A stretch of 64,000 bases of DNA from Desulfuromonadaceae bacterium (GTDB lineage Bacteria; Desulfobacterota; Desulfuromonadia; Geobacterales; Pseudopelobacteraceae): assembly GCA_028681335.1 (NCBI GenBank), contig JAQUIT010000009.1, positions 1 through 64,000 of the forward strand, written 5' to 3'. This document shows positions 1-8,900 of this stretch, in pieces (positions within the stretch are counted from its first letter, which is position 1; the number at the start of each line of letters is the position of its first letter). Position numbers and translations under genes: made by a program. Below the pieces are notes generated by a model. It saw only the letters and a program-made list of their open reading frames with translations, made no database searches and was not told the DNA's origin.

Positions 1-681
1 ATCTGTAATTAATTTTTGCCTGTCCTGCTCTTGCAGGTTCTGCAATCTTTCCCAGAGCAGCTTGACTTTCGCATCGCTGTTAATGGTTTGTTCCAAAGAA
101 GCAATACGGGTTTTAAGAGCGTCAAGGGCGCTTGCTTTCGCCTTGAAGTCCGTTTTTGTCGCATCTATTTTTGTTTGGTTTTCCTGCTGCTGCGCGATAG
201 TTTCGAGCAAAGAGGTGTCGTATGTGCCTTTCAGATTGTCGATCCCGCGTTGCAACTCCTTCGCCTCACGTTCAGACTTGTTGCGGTCCTCAAAGATGTT
301 GGTCAACACCTTGTCGCTTTTGATTTGATCAACAAGTTCTACATAGGGGACACAGAGCGGATGCCGTTCCCTCTTTTTTTCTTCATCACGATAATAGCTG
401 TTACTGGAGGAAATTATGATCCGTGAAAGCTGGTCAAGCCGGTTGGTGGGGTTCCATTGCCGATTGACAACGATCTCCCGGCAGGAACCGGGGATATACG
501 TGTCGGGGGAGGAGAGTTGCCTGGTATGAGCGTCAAGTCCGTTGAAAATTGAGACAAGGATGAAGAAGTCCAGAAAGAGAATGATGGCAAAGGCAGCTTT
601 ACCTAATGGCTTGTCGTCAAGGCTGGTAAGAAGTGTTTTGACCTTGCCGAGCTTGTCCTTGTATTGCGTTCCCACACTCAT
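1..681 (-). CDS. Membrane-anchored coiled-coil protein, C-terminus outside the window
   Basis: An open frame reads from an ATG at 681 to the window edge without a stop, 227 codons so far. A GGAGG lies just upstream of the ATG. The N-terminal ~28 residues are charged and cytosolic-looking. A hydrophobic segment (about residues 32-50, rich in F, I and L) is a likely single membrane anchor. A polar region with several Cys and Pro follows, and from about residue 130 there is a long Lys/Glu/Gln-rich stretch with heptad-like spacing typical of coiled coil. I do not recognise the family. It could be a signalling or envelope-spanning scaffold protein. The coding call is good because the frame is long and codon use looks natural; the function is unknown. 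The plus-strand frames here are shadows. Confidence 0.7.
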   Translation of the reverse strand, partial: MSVGTQYKDKLGKVKTLLTSLDDKPLGKAAFAIILFLDFFILVSIFNGLDAHTRQLSSPDTYIPGSCREIVVNRQWNPTNRLDQLSRIIISSSNSYYRDEEKKRERHPLCVPYVELVDQIKSDKVLTNIFEDRNKSEREAKELQRGIDNLKGTYDTSLLETIAQQQENQTKIDATKTDFKAKASALDALKTRIASLEQTINSDAKVKLLWERLQNLQEQDRQKLITD

Positions 682-729
682 ACAGCCTCCACTTGTGCAT
701 AGAATCAACTATACTTATCCAACAATCTG

Positions 730-1350
730 TTATTGCTCGACAAAAGCGACCCGTACTCCCAGAGCAATTAAAACAACGCCTGTCACCCGTTCGATCCAGT
801 GACTCACCGCTTCAACCCGCTGACGTACCGAGTGGTGGCCAATGATGGCGGCAAGAATGGCAAAACAGCCAAATTCCAACGCCACGATTGTGAAGCCGTA
901 CACTATTTGCGCCAGCAGCGGTGTGCCGGGACGGATGATTTGCGTGAAGAGCGCAAGGAAGAAGAGTGTTGCCTTGGGGTTGAGTAAATCGGTTAAAAAA
1001 CCGGTGCGCAAAGCAGAAAGACAGGTGAATGAGGTGGTTATGTCTGTTTGGCTGATGGGTGAATGTGGTTGCGCGCGCAGTGATTTGACACCGAGATAAA
1101 TCAAGTAAGCTGCACCAAGCCACTTGACTACATTGAATAGCAGGATTGATTTACTGATGAGGAAACCAATACCGATTAAACAATAGGTAATATGGATGAG
1201 GTTGCCAAAAGCAAGTCCTCCTGCCGTATATACGCCCGCACTGCGGGAATGAACAATGCTGTTCCGGATAACAATCGCCATATTCGGGCCGGGAGTAATC
1301 ACAACGAACCAACCGATTATGAGAACGGTGAGCCATTCACTTAAATGCAC
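730..1350 (-). CDS. LysE/RhtB family amino-acid exporter
   Basis: This 206-residue integral membrane protein matches the LysE/RhtB translocator family in length and pattern. It has an N-terminal hydrophobic helix followed by the family signature around TPGPNMAIVI (about residues 19-28). A Gly-rich second helix follows, then a YLIYLGVKSLRA segment near residue 90 and a last helix ending in GVRVAF. Members export amino acids such as threonine, homoserine or lysine across the inner membrane. The substrate cannot be told from sequence. Translation probably starts at GTG 1350, which has a GGAG at suitable distance. It lies 12 bp after the zinc-ribbon gene on the same strand and may be co-transcribed with it. 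Confidence 0.9.
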   Translation of the reverse strand: MHLSEWLTVLIIGWFVVITPGPNMAIVIRNSIVHSRSAGVYTAGGLAFGNLIHITYCLIGIGFLISKSILLFNVVKWLGAAYLIYLGVKSLRAQPHSPISQTDITTSFTCLSALRTGFLTDLLNPKATLFFLALFTQIIRPGTPLLAQIVYGFTIVALEFGCFAILAAIIGHHSVRQRVEAVSHWIERVTGVVLIALGVRVAFVEQ

Positions 1351-1362
1351 AAAACACTCCTT

Positions 1363-1854
1363 TTACTTTTCATTCTCAAGATAGTTGGCAGCTATGAGCA
1401 GCCGTACCTGATTTCGTAATGCGGGTGAAGGGGTGAGGTGGTTCTTGGCTTTGCATATCCCAATAACATTTTTTACTATCTGTACTGGTGTAATAAAAAT
1501 CCCCCAAGGAATGCCCCACCAACCGAATAATGATGAAAGTGTAAGATCCAAAGCCTGTGCTTTAACGCCGCATCGCTTGCAGCAGATGTTTACCGTGGTT
1601 TTCCAGGAAGTAAACAGCAGCGCAGACCACACTCGGTAAGACAAATGAACGTCCACAGGACCATGATTGCCGCATTTTGGACAGCTGCCATGATGGAGCG
1701 CCTTGGTCTCTTTCTCAACAACGTCGTGGGGAATCTGGTCTGACACAAGAAATACTTTGCCTTTTGCAAGACAGGTGTTGTTACAAAACCTGTAGTTTCC
1801 TTCCTTTTTTCCACCAAACAGGATCATTGACCCACAAACATTACACGTCGCCAT
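1363..1854 (-). CDS. Hypothetical zinc-ribbon protein with a hydrophobic segment
   Basis: A 163-residue protein with several Cys pairs: CNVC at residues 4-7, FCNNTC at about 23-28, CPKC at about 58-61 and CCKRC at about 91-95. They suggest two zinc-ribbon or treble-clef modules. A hydrophobic, Trp/Gly/Pro-rich region (about 105-135) could associate with the membrane. No enzyme motif is seen. An AGGAG precedes the ATG. The gene sits directly upstream of the LysE-type exporter with a short gap, which hints at co-transcription but does not assign a role. I do not recognise a characterised family. Confidence 0.65.
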   Translation of the reverse strand: MATCNVCGSMILFGGKKEGNYRFCNNTCLAKGKVFLVSDQIPHDVVEKETKALHHGSCPKCGNHGPVDVHLSYRVWSALLFTSWKTTVNICCKRCGVKAQALDLTLSSLFGWWGIPWGIFITPVQIVKNVIGICKAKNHLTPSPALRNQVRLLIAANYLENEK

Positions 1855-1931
1855 CTTGCTCTCCTGTGTGCCTTTATTTTATGATCAGCTTATCGAGAAA
1901 ACTTGGTAAATAAATTGGCGTGAGCCTGCGG

Positions 1932-3059
1932 TCAGCGGCCACCGCCTCCAAATATCCCTCTGATCCCCTTGCTGCCCAGATCTACGAGACCTTTGCCGAT
2001 ATCGCTCAGAAGCGGGATGCCCATCTTGCGCGCCAAGCCGCTGCCTATCAGGTCGATAAGCTGCTGTTTGACCTTGAAACGGGGATTATCCAGCCTGCCG
2101 GAAATGGTAAAGTTTACAACCAGCTCATCCTTGTTGTTTTCCAGGAACCAGAGGACCGCTTTGGCCGGCATGCCGAGGAAGAAACCACGGGAACCGGCTG
2201 CATCCACCGTCATATCCTTGAGCCGGATATTCCCCGGTGCGTGGAGAAGGTGATCCTTGATGGAGATGGCACATTCAGAACTCAGGCTCCCCCTCGTGGT
2301 TGTCATGTCGCCCGGTTTCTGATAGTAGGGGCGAAAGCGGGTTATGTCCCACTGACGTAGCGCCAGGGTGGCGGAACAGTTCATGTTAGCCGGAGCAACC
2401 GACCCCTCAAAGCTCAAGGTCCCTTTTACCGGGGCCTTGCCGGTAAGTTTGAACGGCACCATTCGCCCTGAATCCGGGAAGTCCAGACGGCCGGTATGAA
2501 GCGCAATATCGGTGAAAACGACCTGATGATATTTTTCGCGCGGGTTACTTAACCCCTGTCCCCCCGTCCGGGCTACATGCCGGTCAAGGATGGTTACTTC
2601 ACCGTTGTTGATGGTAATAGCGCCGATGGTGAAGGCAAAGGTCTTGCCGCTTCTCCCTTTTTTGCCCTTACTCTCTGTGGTCAGTGCGGGGAGGGGATAG
2701 ACGACTTTGCCGTCGGGAGCTATCTCGATCAGAACGCGCGGTGTGTCCACGCTGATGCTGCCGATCTGGAACCGCTCGGCAAAGATGCTGCGGAGACTGG
2801 GGGTAATAGTGAGCTGCGCGATCTGCAGGCGGGGCTGTTTTCCTTCCCCACGGTTTCCGATGCTTACCTTATTGAAGGATATGCGGTTCCAGTGCATCTC
2901 TGCCCGGCCGATGGCAAGCTCGGGGCCCAGGATGCGGCGCAGACCGGCTTCAGCCACCCGGCTAAGGTTGGCATAGACAAGCACAAGTGCCACTATCAGC
3001 AGCAGTGAGGTAAGCGCCCCTCCCCAGAGCAGGTATCGTTTTCGCTGAGTCATGATCAT
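1932..3059 (-). CDS. AsmA-like / DUF748-like envelope protein
   Basis: A 375-residue protein with a basic N-terminus and one strong membrane helix (about residues 10-30). The helix is followed by a beta-rich region with the AsmA-type pattern of alternating strands and phrases such as 'gsisvdtprvlieiapdG' and 'itinnGevtildrh'. AsmA/DUF748 proteins are anchored in the inner membrane and extend into the periplasm; family members are implicated in lipid transport to or homeostasis of the outer membrane. Two in-frame ATGs (3059 and 3053) are possible starts. The C-terminus is Gly-rich. No operon partner is evident, since the neighbouring ferredoxin gene is unrelated. Confidence 0.7.
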   Translation of the reverse strand: MIMTQRKRYLLWGGALTSLLLIVALVLVYANLSRVAEAGLRRILGPELAIGRAEMHWNRISFNKVSIGNRGEGKQPRLQIAQLTITPSLRSIFAERFQIGSISVDTPRVLIEIAPDGKVVYPLPALTTESKGKKGRSGKTFAFTIGAITINNGEVTILDRHVARTGGQGLSNPREKYHQVVFTDIALHTGRLDFPDSGRMVPFKLTGKAPVKGTLSFEGSVAPANMNCSATLALRQWDITRFRPYYQKPGDMTTTRGSLSSECAISIKDHLLHAPGNIRLKDMTVDAAGSRGFFLGMPAKAVLWFLENNKDELVVNFTISGRLDNPRFKVKQQLIDLIGSGLARKMGIPLLSDIGKGLVDLGSKGIRGIFGGGGR

Positions 3060-3091
3060 TCCGGTCCGCTCCCTCGGCCAGCAGTTTCTTC

Positions 3092-3394
3092 TCAGTTATC
3101 TGCCATGGCACGCTCAATGGTAGCCACGATTTCATCCACATCATCAGGGGAAACTTCAGAAAACCATACCTTTTGAGGGTAAATCATCACATTGGGGCCA
3201 TTGGTGCAGAGTCCCATGCATCCCGAAGTGCTAATCCGGACCTTTCCCTTCCAGCCTTTCTCGTTAACAACGTCCTTCAGTTTGGATTTAACAAGCTGGC
3301 TGTTATTGTCCGCACACGATTTACTTTTCCCCGCACGATCATTGGTACAAACAAAAACATGAGAGACGTAGGGTGATTCGTTTTGTTTAGTCAT
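3092..3394 (-). CDS. Thioredoxin-like [2Fe-2S] ferredoxin
   Basis: A 100-residue protein with the thioredoxin-fold 2Fe-2S ferredoxin pattern. The cluster Cys residues are expected at Cys16 in VFVCTND, in the KSC segment around residue 27, and in the C-terminal pair SGCMGLC (about residues 58-62). The phrase CTNGPNVMIYP is typical of this family, also known from NADH dehydrogenase NuoE-like and Shethna-type proteins. It is a soluble electron carrier, and the partner cannot be deduced. An AGGAG lies nine bases upstream of the ATG. The gene is monocistronic-looking, about 30 bp upstream of the AsmA-like gene. Confidence 0.88.
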   Translation of the reverse strand: MTKQNESPYVSHVFVCTNDRAGKSKSCADNNSQLVKSKLKDVVNEKGWKGKVRISTSGCMGLCTNGPNVMIYPQKVWFSEVSPDDVDEIVATIERAMADN

Positions 3395-3463
3395 TATGAG
3401 ATATCTCCTCAGTCTGTCTTTTGTGATAACGGAATTTGCTCATAATAACGGCGGCATCTGAAG

Positions 3464-3955
3464 CTATTTAAATGAGTATCCGACACCAAGCGACATAACA
3501 ACATCGTCATTACTTTTTACCGGGTCAGTAATTTTTGCATAAAACAAATCTAAGCCAGCCCTCCATTTCTTACTTGCAGCAATAGGAAATTCAACCCCGC
3601 CGCCTAATGCATAGCCATCTCCGCGTTTATATGAGTCATCACTATAATAGTGCACCTTACCAACTTTGCCATATAAGGCTGTAAGGCGTGGGCTGAAAGG
3701 GTACTGATTGTTTTTAATCGGGTACGCACTGACCCCGCCAACAACTCCCATATTGATGTGACTTGTATAACCAACTCCAAGTTGGACTGAGAAATATTCA
3801 TTGAGAACAATCTCATTGTTCAGACCAATAGTCCCTCCATAAGGCAATCCGACACCTACGCTCGTTCTCAAATAAGGATCATTTACGTCTAATGCAAAAG
3901 ATTCAGCAGCAGTCAGCAGTAAGCAACACATCAAAATTAAGATACTTTTTTTCAT
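3464..3955 (-). CDS. Small outer-membrane beta-barrel protein
   Basis: A 163-residue protein with a clear Sec signal peptide (Lys-Lys start, a hydrophobic core of Ile/Leu/Cys, and a cleavage region near AAESFA, residues 17-22). The mature part alternates aromatic and Gly residues in strands such as YFSVQLGVGYTSH and RAGLDLFYAKI. It ends in ...GVGYSFK, close to the terminal-aromatic outer-membrane targeting signature. This is the usual pattern of OmpA/OmpW-like eight-stranded barrels. An AAGGA precedes the ATG. Ligand and function are unknown. Confidence 0.72.
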   Translation of the reverse strand: MKKSILILMCCLLLTAAESFALDVNDPYLRTSVGVGLPYGGTIGLNNEIVLNEYFSVQLGVGYTSHINMGVVGGVSAYPIKNNQYPFSPRLTALYGKVGKVHYYSDDSYKRGDGYALGGGVEFPIAASKKWRAGLDLFYAKITDPVKSNDDVVMSLGVGYSFK

Positions 3956-4137
3956 AACGCAATTATCCTTTTGTTTGCAGTAGTGGGGTTACGGGTATGT
4001 GAGCGTTTCTCACCGGTTAATGTCTGGGCTTTTTGCGAGAGGTTAATTTGGTTTTTGTACGTGACAGTTCTTCTTTATGCGGCATAGGTGTCAAATGTGT
4101 ACGGCCTGAAACTTATGCTCCCATACGGAATATTCCC

Positions 4138-4617
4138 TTATGGAGTTCCTAAAACCAACTCGACTCTTGTAATAACTCGTTTTGTCAGTGGGTATTTTTG
4201 AATTAGTTCGCCAAAGGTAAGATTAAGACCTCCTTTTTTATGCACAACTGCATGCCTAGCTTTCATCAATGAATCCCATGCCGCATGTTCCGGCGAGTTT
4301 TCAATATTATCCATGAAAGATGACCGGTATCTTCCATCAAACTTATTCAATGTATCATTGATCTTTGACAAATCAGGACTTCTAAACTTTTGCGATAAAG
4401 TTTTCTTTATGTAATTTGCAGCGTGAGTGTCACCGCACCTTTCTGCTCTTCTAAAAAATAGAGATTCTAAGTACTCTTCGTATTCAGATACTATCAATAC
4501 AACCAGCCCGGCGACCAAAAATGTCTCAATCTCCTTGTGCTTGATATTTGTTGGATCGAGGCTCAGGACATGTGTTGAACATATTTCCAGTGCATTTTCT
4601 ATTCTTTGGTAAAACAT
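4138..4617 (-). CDS. HEPN-domain protein, probable ribonuclease partner of the DUF262 protein
   Basis: A 159-residue, mostly helical protein with a C-terminal RHAVVH sequence (about residues 121-126). It fits the R-X4-6-H catalytic motif of HEPN ribonucleases and resembles the RiboL-PSP/MAE_28990 type HEPN proteins. HEPN RNases cut RNA in toxin-antitoxin and phage-defence systems. The start ATG overlaps the stop of the DUF262 gene by one base (TAATG), so the two are translationally coupled and likely form one functional unit. The region is clearly AT-rich compared with its neighbours, which suggests acquisition by transfer. RNase activity is inferred from the motif only. Confidence 0.75.
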   Translation of the reverse strand: MFYQRIENALEICSTHVLSLDPTNIKHKEIETFLVAGLVVLIVSEYEEYLESLFFRRAERCGDTHAANYIKKTLSQKFRSPDLSKINDTLNKFDGRYRSSFMDNIENSPEHAAWDSLMKARHAVVHKKGGLNLTFGELIQKYPLTKRVITRVELVLGTP

Positions 4618-5702
4618 TATTCCACCAAATGCTGCTTAGCTAATGCCATTCTGAGTTCAACAATGGAATCATCTGCCGTAGCACCACGAACGCCTTTAAT
4701 GAAGTTTTCATCTTTCTTGAGCAATTCAAAGCGCTCTCTTAAATTGTCTTTGAAACCATACTTAGCGAGTATTGTAAAAGTGGAATCGAAAACAGCAACA
4801 TTGAGTCCTGACCAAATATGAAAAGGCTTTTCGCCAAGCATTTCTACAATTTTATCGCAAGTTTCATTAAATAGATTTGTAAGTATCTGAACTTTATCAA
4901 TATTAATATGCTGATTATCTCTCATAAAATTAGACATAAAGTCTTTAATTGGCCGCTCATAATTTTGACCATTCTCATAAAATGCAAAAAATCGAAGTAT
5001 TAACTCAACATCTTTCTGACGTTTATGCGGTGAAATACTACCGAATATTTTTCTCCAGCTGTTGTACTTATTTAATTCGCATAGTAGATCATTGAATTCA
5101 CCGTGGTAAACACAGTTTCGTATTTCTTGTCCAACCAACTGTGTACCGCCTGTGTTCAATCTTTCAAAAATATGATAAACACTTGTGTTTCCATTAGGGG
5201 TAATTTGTTTAATTACGAATGCACGAAGAACGCTGTCATTAATTTTATTGAAAGCAGCTTGGTCAGAATCTTCTAGATCTGCGTAACTCTTGTTATAATA
5301 AGGACTTTTTTCATTTAGTCCGGTAAGTTTAAACACCTTTTGACGACCGTTACTATCCGGTTCACCGAAGTATCCATTAAAAAAATAAACAACCGATATC
5401 AGACGCTGCTGGCCGTCAATCACTAATTGTTCATTATTCACGTCATCTGTGAATAAAAAAATAGCTGGTACTGGTAGACCAAGCAAAAAAGATTCAATTA
5501 AGCGGCTAGCTTGTTTGATATTCCAAACATAGTTCCTCTGGAACCCAGGTACGGTCATTGACCCCTTCTTAAACTTTAAAACTAAACCTTCCAAAGTGAA
5601 ATCAGCGGGGTAAGTAATTACTTCATACGTTGCCGGAGTCGATTCTAAATCATTATTCTCACTTTGGATGTCTTCCAATCCCTCGTTGTAATCTTCTATC
5701 AT
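4617..5702 (-). CDS. DUF262 (GmrS-like/ParB-fold) protein
   Basis: A 361-residue protein with the DUF262 signature: a PGFQRNYVWN segment (about residues 53-62), the LPVPAIFLF strand, and the diagnostic DGQQRL motif (about residues 96-101) followed by aromatic residues. DUF262 is the ParB/Srx-fold NTPase-like domain found in GmrS of the GmrSD type IV restriction enzyme and in many defence loci. No DUF1524 HNH nuclease (GmrD) is fused here; instead a HEPN protein follows immediately with a one-base overlap. The C-terminal half is helical and unassigned. GGGAG precedes the ATG. AT-rich composition matches its partner and not the flanks. Confidence 0.85.
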   Translation of the reverse strand: MIEDYNEGLEDIQSENNDLESTPATYEVITYPADFTLEGLVLKFKKGSMTVPGFQRNYVWNIKQASRLIESFLLGLPVPAIFLFTDDVNNEQLVIDGQQRLISVVYFFNGYFGEPDSNGRQKVFKLTGLNEKSPYYNKSYADLEDSDQAAFNKINDSVLRAFVIKQITPNGNTSVYHIFERLNTGGTQLVGQEIRNCVYHGEFNDLLCELNKYNSWRKIFGSISPHKRQKDVELILRFFAFYENGQNYERPIKDFMSNFMRDNQHINIDKVQILTNLFNETCDKIVEMLGEKPFHIWSGLNVAVFDSTFTILAKYGFKDNLRERFELLKKDENFIKGVRGATADDSIVELRMALAKQHLVE

Positions 5703-5920
5703 TTTTTCTCCCTATTTCTGATTTGTGTTACTTATTGAAGTTCAGCTATGCAAACGGAATATTTATCCTTTATTCTCTTTAACAACAGTTACGCTCTTAG
5801 CCATTATAAAAATCAAGTATGATCATATCTATGCCCAACCATAGGAAAATCTGTATAGCATGTAATGCCAACATTAACACCCACTATGAGATCCAATCAA
5901 AACTAAAATATTGTGCCGCA

Positions 5921-8900
5921 TCAGCCGTTAACCGCCGCCAAAGCAATCTCCTTGATCCCCTTCAAATCCAACTTGCCAGTTCCCAAAATAGGTAGCGCCT
6001 CTACCTCGACATAACAATCTCGCCCCGGCTTCCAGAGGTTGGGCAGACTACTCTCAGCCATATGCCGCTGCAAGGTTGCACTGTCAACCGCCTCACGTGA
6101 GAAGAGCACCACCAACCGCTCACCCTTCTTTTCGTCCGGCACCGCCGTTACCGCCACCACACCGGTTTGACCCAGGCGGTTGTGCAACTCGTCCTCAAGC
6201 ACGCCGTGTGGCACCATTTCGCCGCCGATCTTGCTGAAACGCGACAGACGGTCGGTTATCCTGATAAAACCATCATCATCCAGCACGCCGATGTCGCCGG
6301 TAACGTACCAGCCATCCTTGATCGCCTCGGCGGTTTTGTCCGGCCTGCCAAGATAACCGACCATGACGTTCGGCCCTTTGACCAACATCAACCCGGCTTC
6401 GCCTGCCTTCAGCTCTGCACCGTTCTCCGGATCGACCACCTTGATAACTACGCCCGGAATGGGGTGCCCGACACTCCCTTCTTTGGAACCGTGCTGGCGT
6501 ACTCCATCCACTTCCACATCCGGCAGGGAGAGGGCGATAACCGGTGCAAGCTCGGTCGTGCCATACCCCTCCATCGGCCTGATGCCGAAACGCTCTTCAA
6601 AGGAGTCGGCCACCTTGGCTTTCAGTTTTTCGGCACCGGTGATGACGAGACGCAGGCTGGCAAAATCCTCCCGCTTGGCGCGGCGCAGATAGGCCAGCAG
6701 AAAGGTCGGGGTGGCCAGCAGGATGGTGGATCTGTTCTCACAGACCATCCGGGCGATTTTTTCACCCTCCATCGGGTTGGGATGGTAGGCGGCGGAAAAA
6801 CCGGAAACCAGCGGAAACCAGAGGGTGCCGGTGAAACCGAGCGAGTGGAAGAAGGGGAGGGCCGAGCAGACGTTGTCGGCGGGGCTGACCCGGAAGACCA
6901 TGCGCAGCGCCTCGACGTTGGACATGATGTTGTGATGGCTCAGCATGACCCCTTTCGGCTCGCCGGTGCTGCCGGAAGAGAATATCACCGTGGCGACACT
7001 GTCTGCCGTGAAGCCTTTCCGTTTGCAGAGGAACAGCTTCGGCAGCAGCCGTGCTTTTAACAGGGCCAGCAGTTTGTCGCTGCCGCTGATGGTGGCGACG
7101 ATCTCCTCCAGCAGAATCAAGCCGTCCAGCTGTGCCAGGGCGGGCATTTTTTCCAGAAAGGCTTTCGAGGTGATGATTGTCGTGATGCCGCACTGCTCGA
7201 TGGAGGAACGCAGAGAAGATTCGGCAGCGGTATAGTTGAGGTTGACCGGTATCCTGCCGAGCAGCATCAGCGCCAGATTCGACAGCACGCCACCCAGAGA
7301 GGGGGGCAGCAAAAGTCCGACGTGATCCACAGGCACAGTGGAGCTTGTCACTCCCCCCTTTATGAAAGGGGGGCCGGGGGGGATTTGCTTTTCCAGCTTT
7401 CCCGCCAGCACCACGGCACCTGCCAGGGTGCGCCCATAGGTAAGCTCTTTGCCGGAAGAATCGGCAACCGCCTTGCGCCTCCAGTTCTGGCGGGCAGAGC
7501 GGATAAAGTGCTGTTCCAGCGGCAGTCGCAACGGTTTGCGGACGTCAAAGGAGTCGCAGGAGAGTTCGGCGACTTTCTGGCGCACCTCCATGGCGGTGCT
7601 GGTTGACGGCAGCGGGGTGCCGAAGTGAATCGTCATCGGGTAGCTGGAAAAGGCGGGCAGGCGCGATAACAGGCGACCATGGGCGTAGGAAAGGATGCTC
7701 CCCCAGGCACCGCCGATGTAGACCGGGATGATCGGATAGTTGGTCCCTTTGACGATGCGCTCGAAGCCGCCGCGGAATTCGCGCAGCATGCCGTTGCGGG
7801 TGATTTCCCCTTCGGCAAAGATACAGACCATGTAGCCGTCGTCCAGCGCGGCGCGGGCCTGTTTCATGAATTCCACAAGCCCCTTTCTGCCGTCTTCGGA
7901 GGAGACCGGAATGACACCCATGAGCCGAAACAGCCCCCGCAGCAGCGGCGTGTTGTAGATGCTGCGCTCCATGACAAAGCGGATGCGCCGCTGGCTGGTG
8001 GCGGAGAGAAGCAGGGCGTCAACCCAGGTGACATGGTTGGGAATCAGCAGGGCCGGACCTTCGACCGGCAGGTTTTCGTGGCCAAAGATGCGCAGGCGGT
8101 AGAAGAGCCGCATGGTGACCAGGGCGATGAAACGGATGAGGAAATCCGGCAGTATCCAGAAGGAGAGCAGGGTAACGGCGAGGGTGATGACACCAATGGC
8201 GCTGAACCCTTGGGCCGCTGAAAGTCCCAGCGGGCCGCTGAAGAGGTAGGTCAGCCCCGAAGCCAGCAGGACGCCGACCCAGTTGATGAAGCTGGAGGCG
8301 GCCAGCACCTCGCCGCGTCTGGCCGGATCGGCGCGGAACTGGATGAAGGTCTGGAGCGGCAGGCTGAAGAGTCCGGCGGAAATGCCAAACAGTGCCAGAA
8401 TCAGCAGGCAGGTGACAAGTGATGAAGGGACCGCGTGCAGCAGAATCGGGGTGATTGTCAGGCCGAGGGCTCCAATCGGTACGATGCCGAATTCTACGTC
8501 GCGTCCTGACAGCTTGGCCGCCAGCAGTGAGCCGCCGCCGATGCCGAGGGCTGCACCCAGAAAGAGGTAGCCGCTGTGGGCCTCGGAGAGTTTCATCTCC
8601 TGCATGCCGTAGGCGATCAGGTTGAGCTGGGCATACGCCCCCACGAACATGAAATAGGCCTGGCCGATGACCGCCAGCATCAGATGGCGGTCGTGTCGGA
8701 TGGCCATAACGGTGCGCAGGATCTCGGTCGGGAACAGGGCAACATGCCGACTTTCATCGCTGCGCGTGGTGGTTTCCATCCCACCGGCAGTCCAGAGCCC
8801 GGCCACCGCCACAACGAGGCTGAACAGCGCCGCCACCCAGTAGCGCCCGTCGACCGCTTGGGTGAGGACCGAGGCCAGGATCGTACCCAGGATGATGGCA

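Noticed and set aside
16..426. A plus-strand frame at the window start
   Set aside because: A minus-strand frame open from 681 to the edge has a ribosome site, a membrane helix and coiled coil; the plus frame is its shadow.
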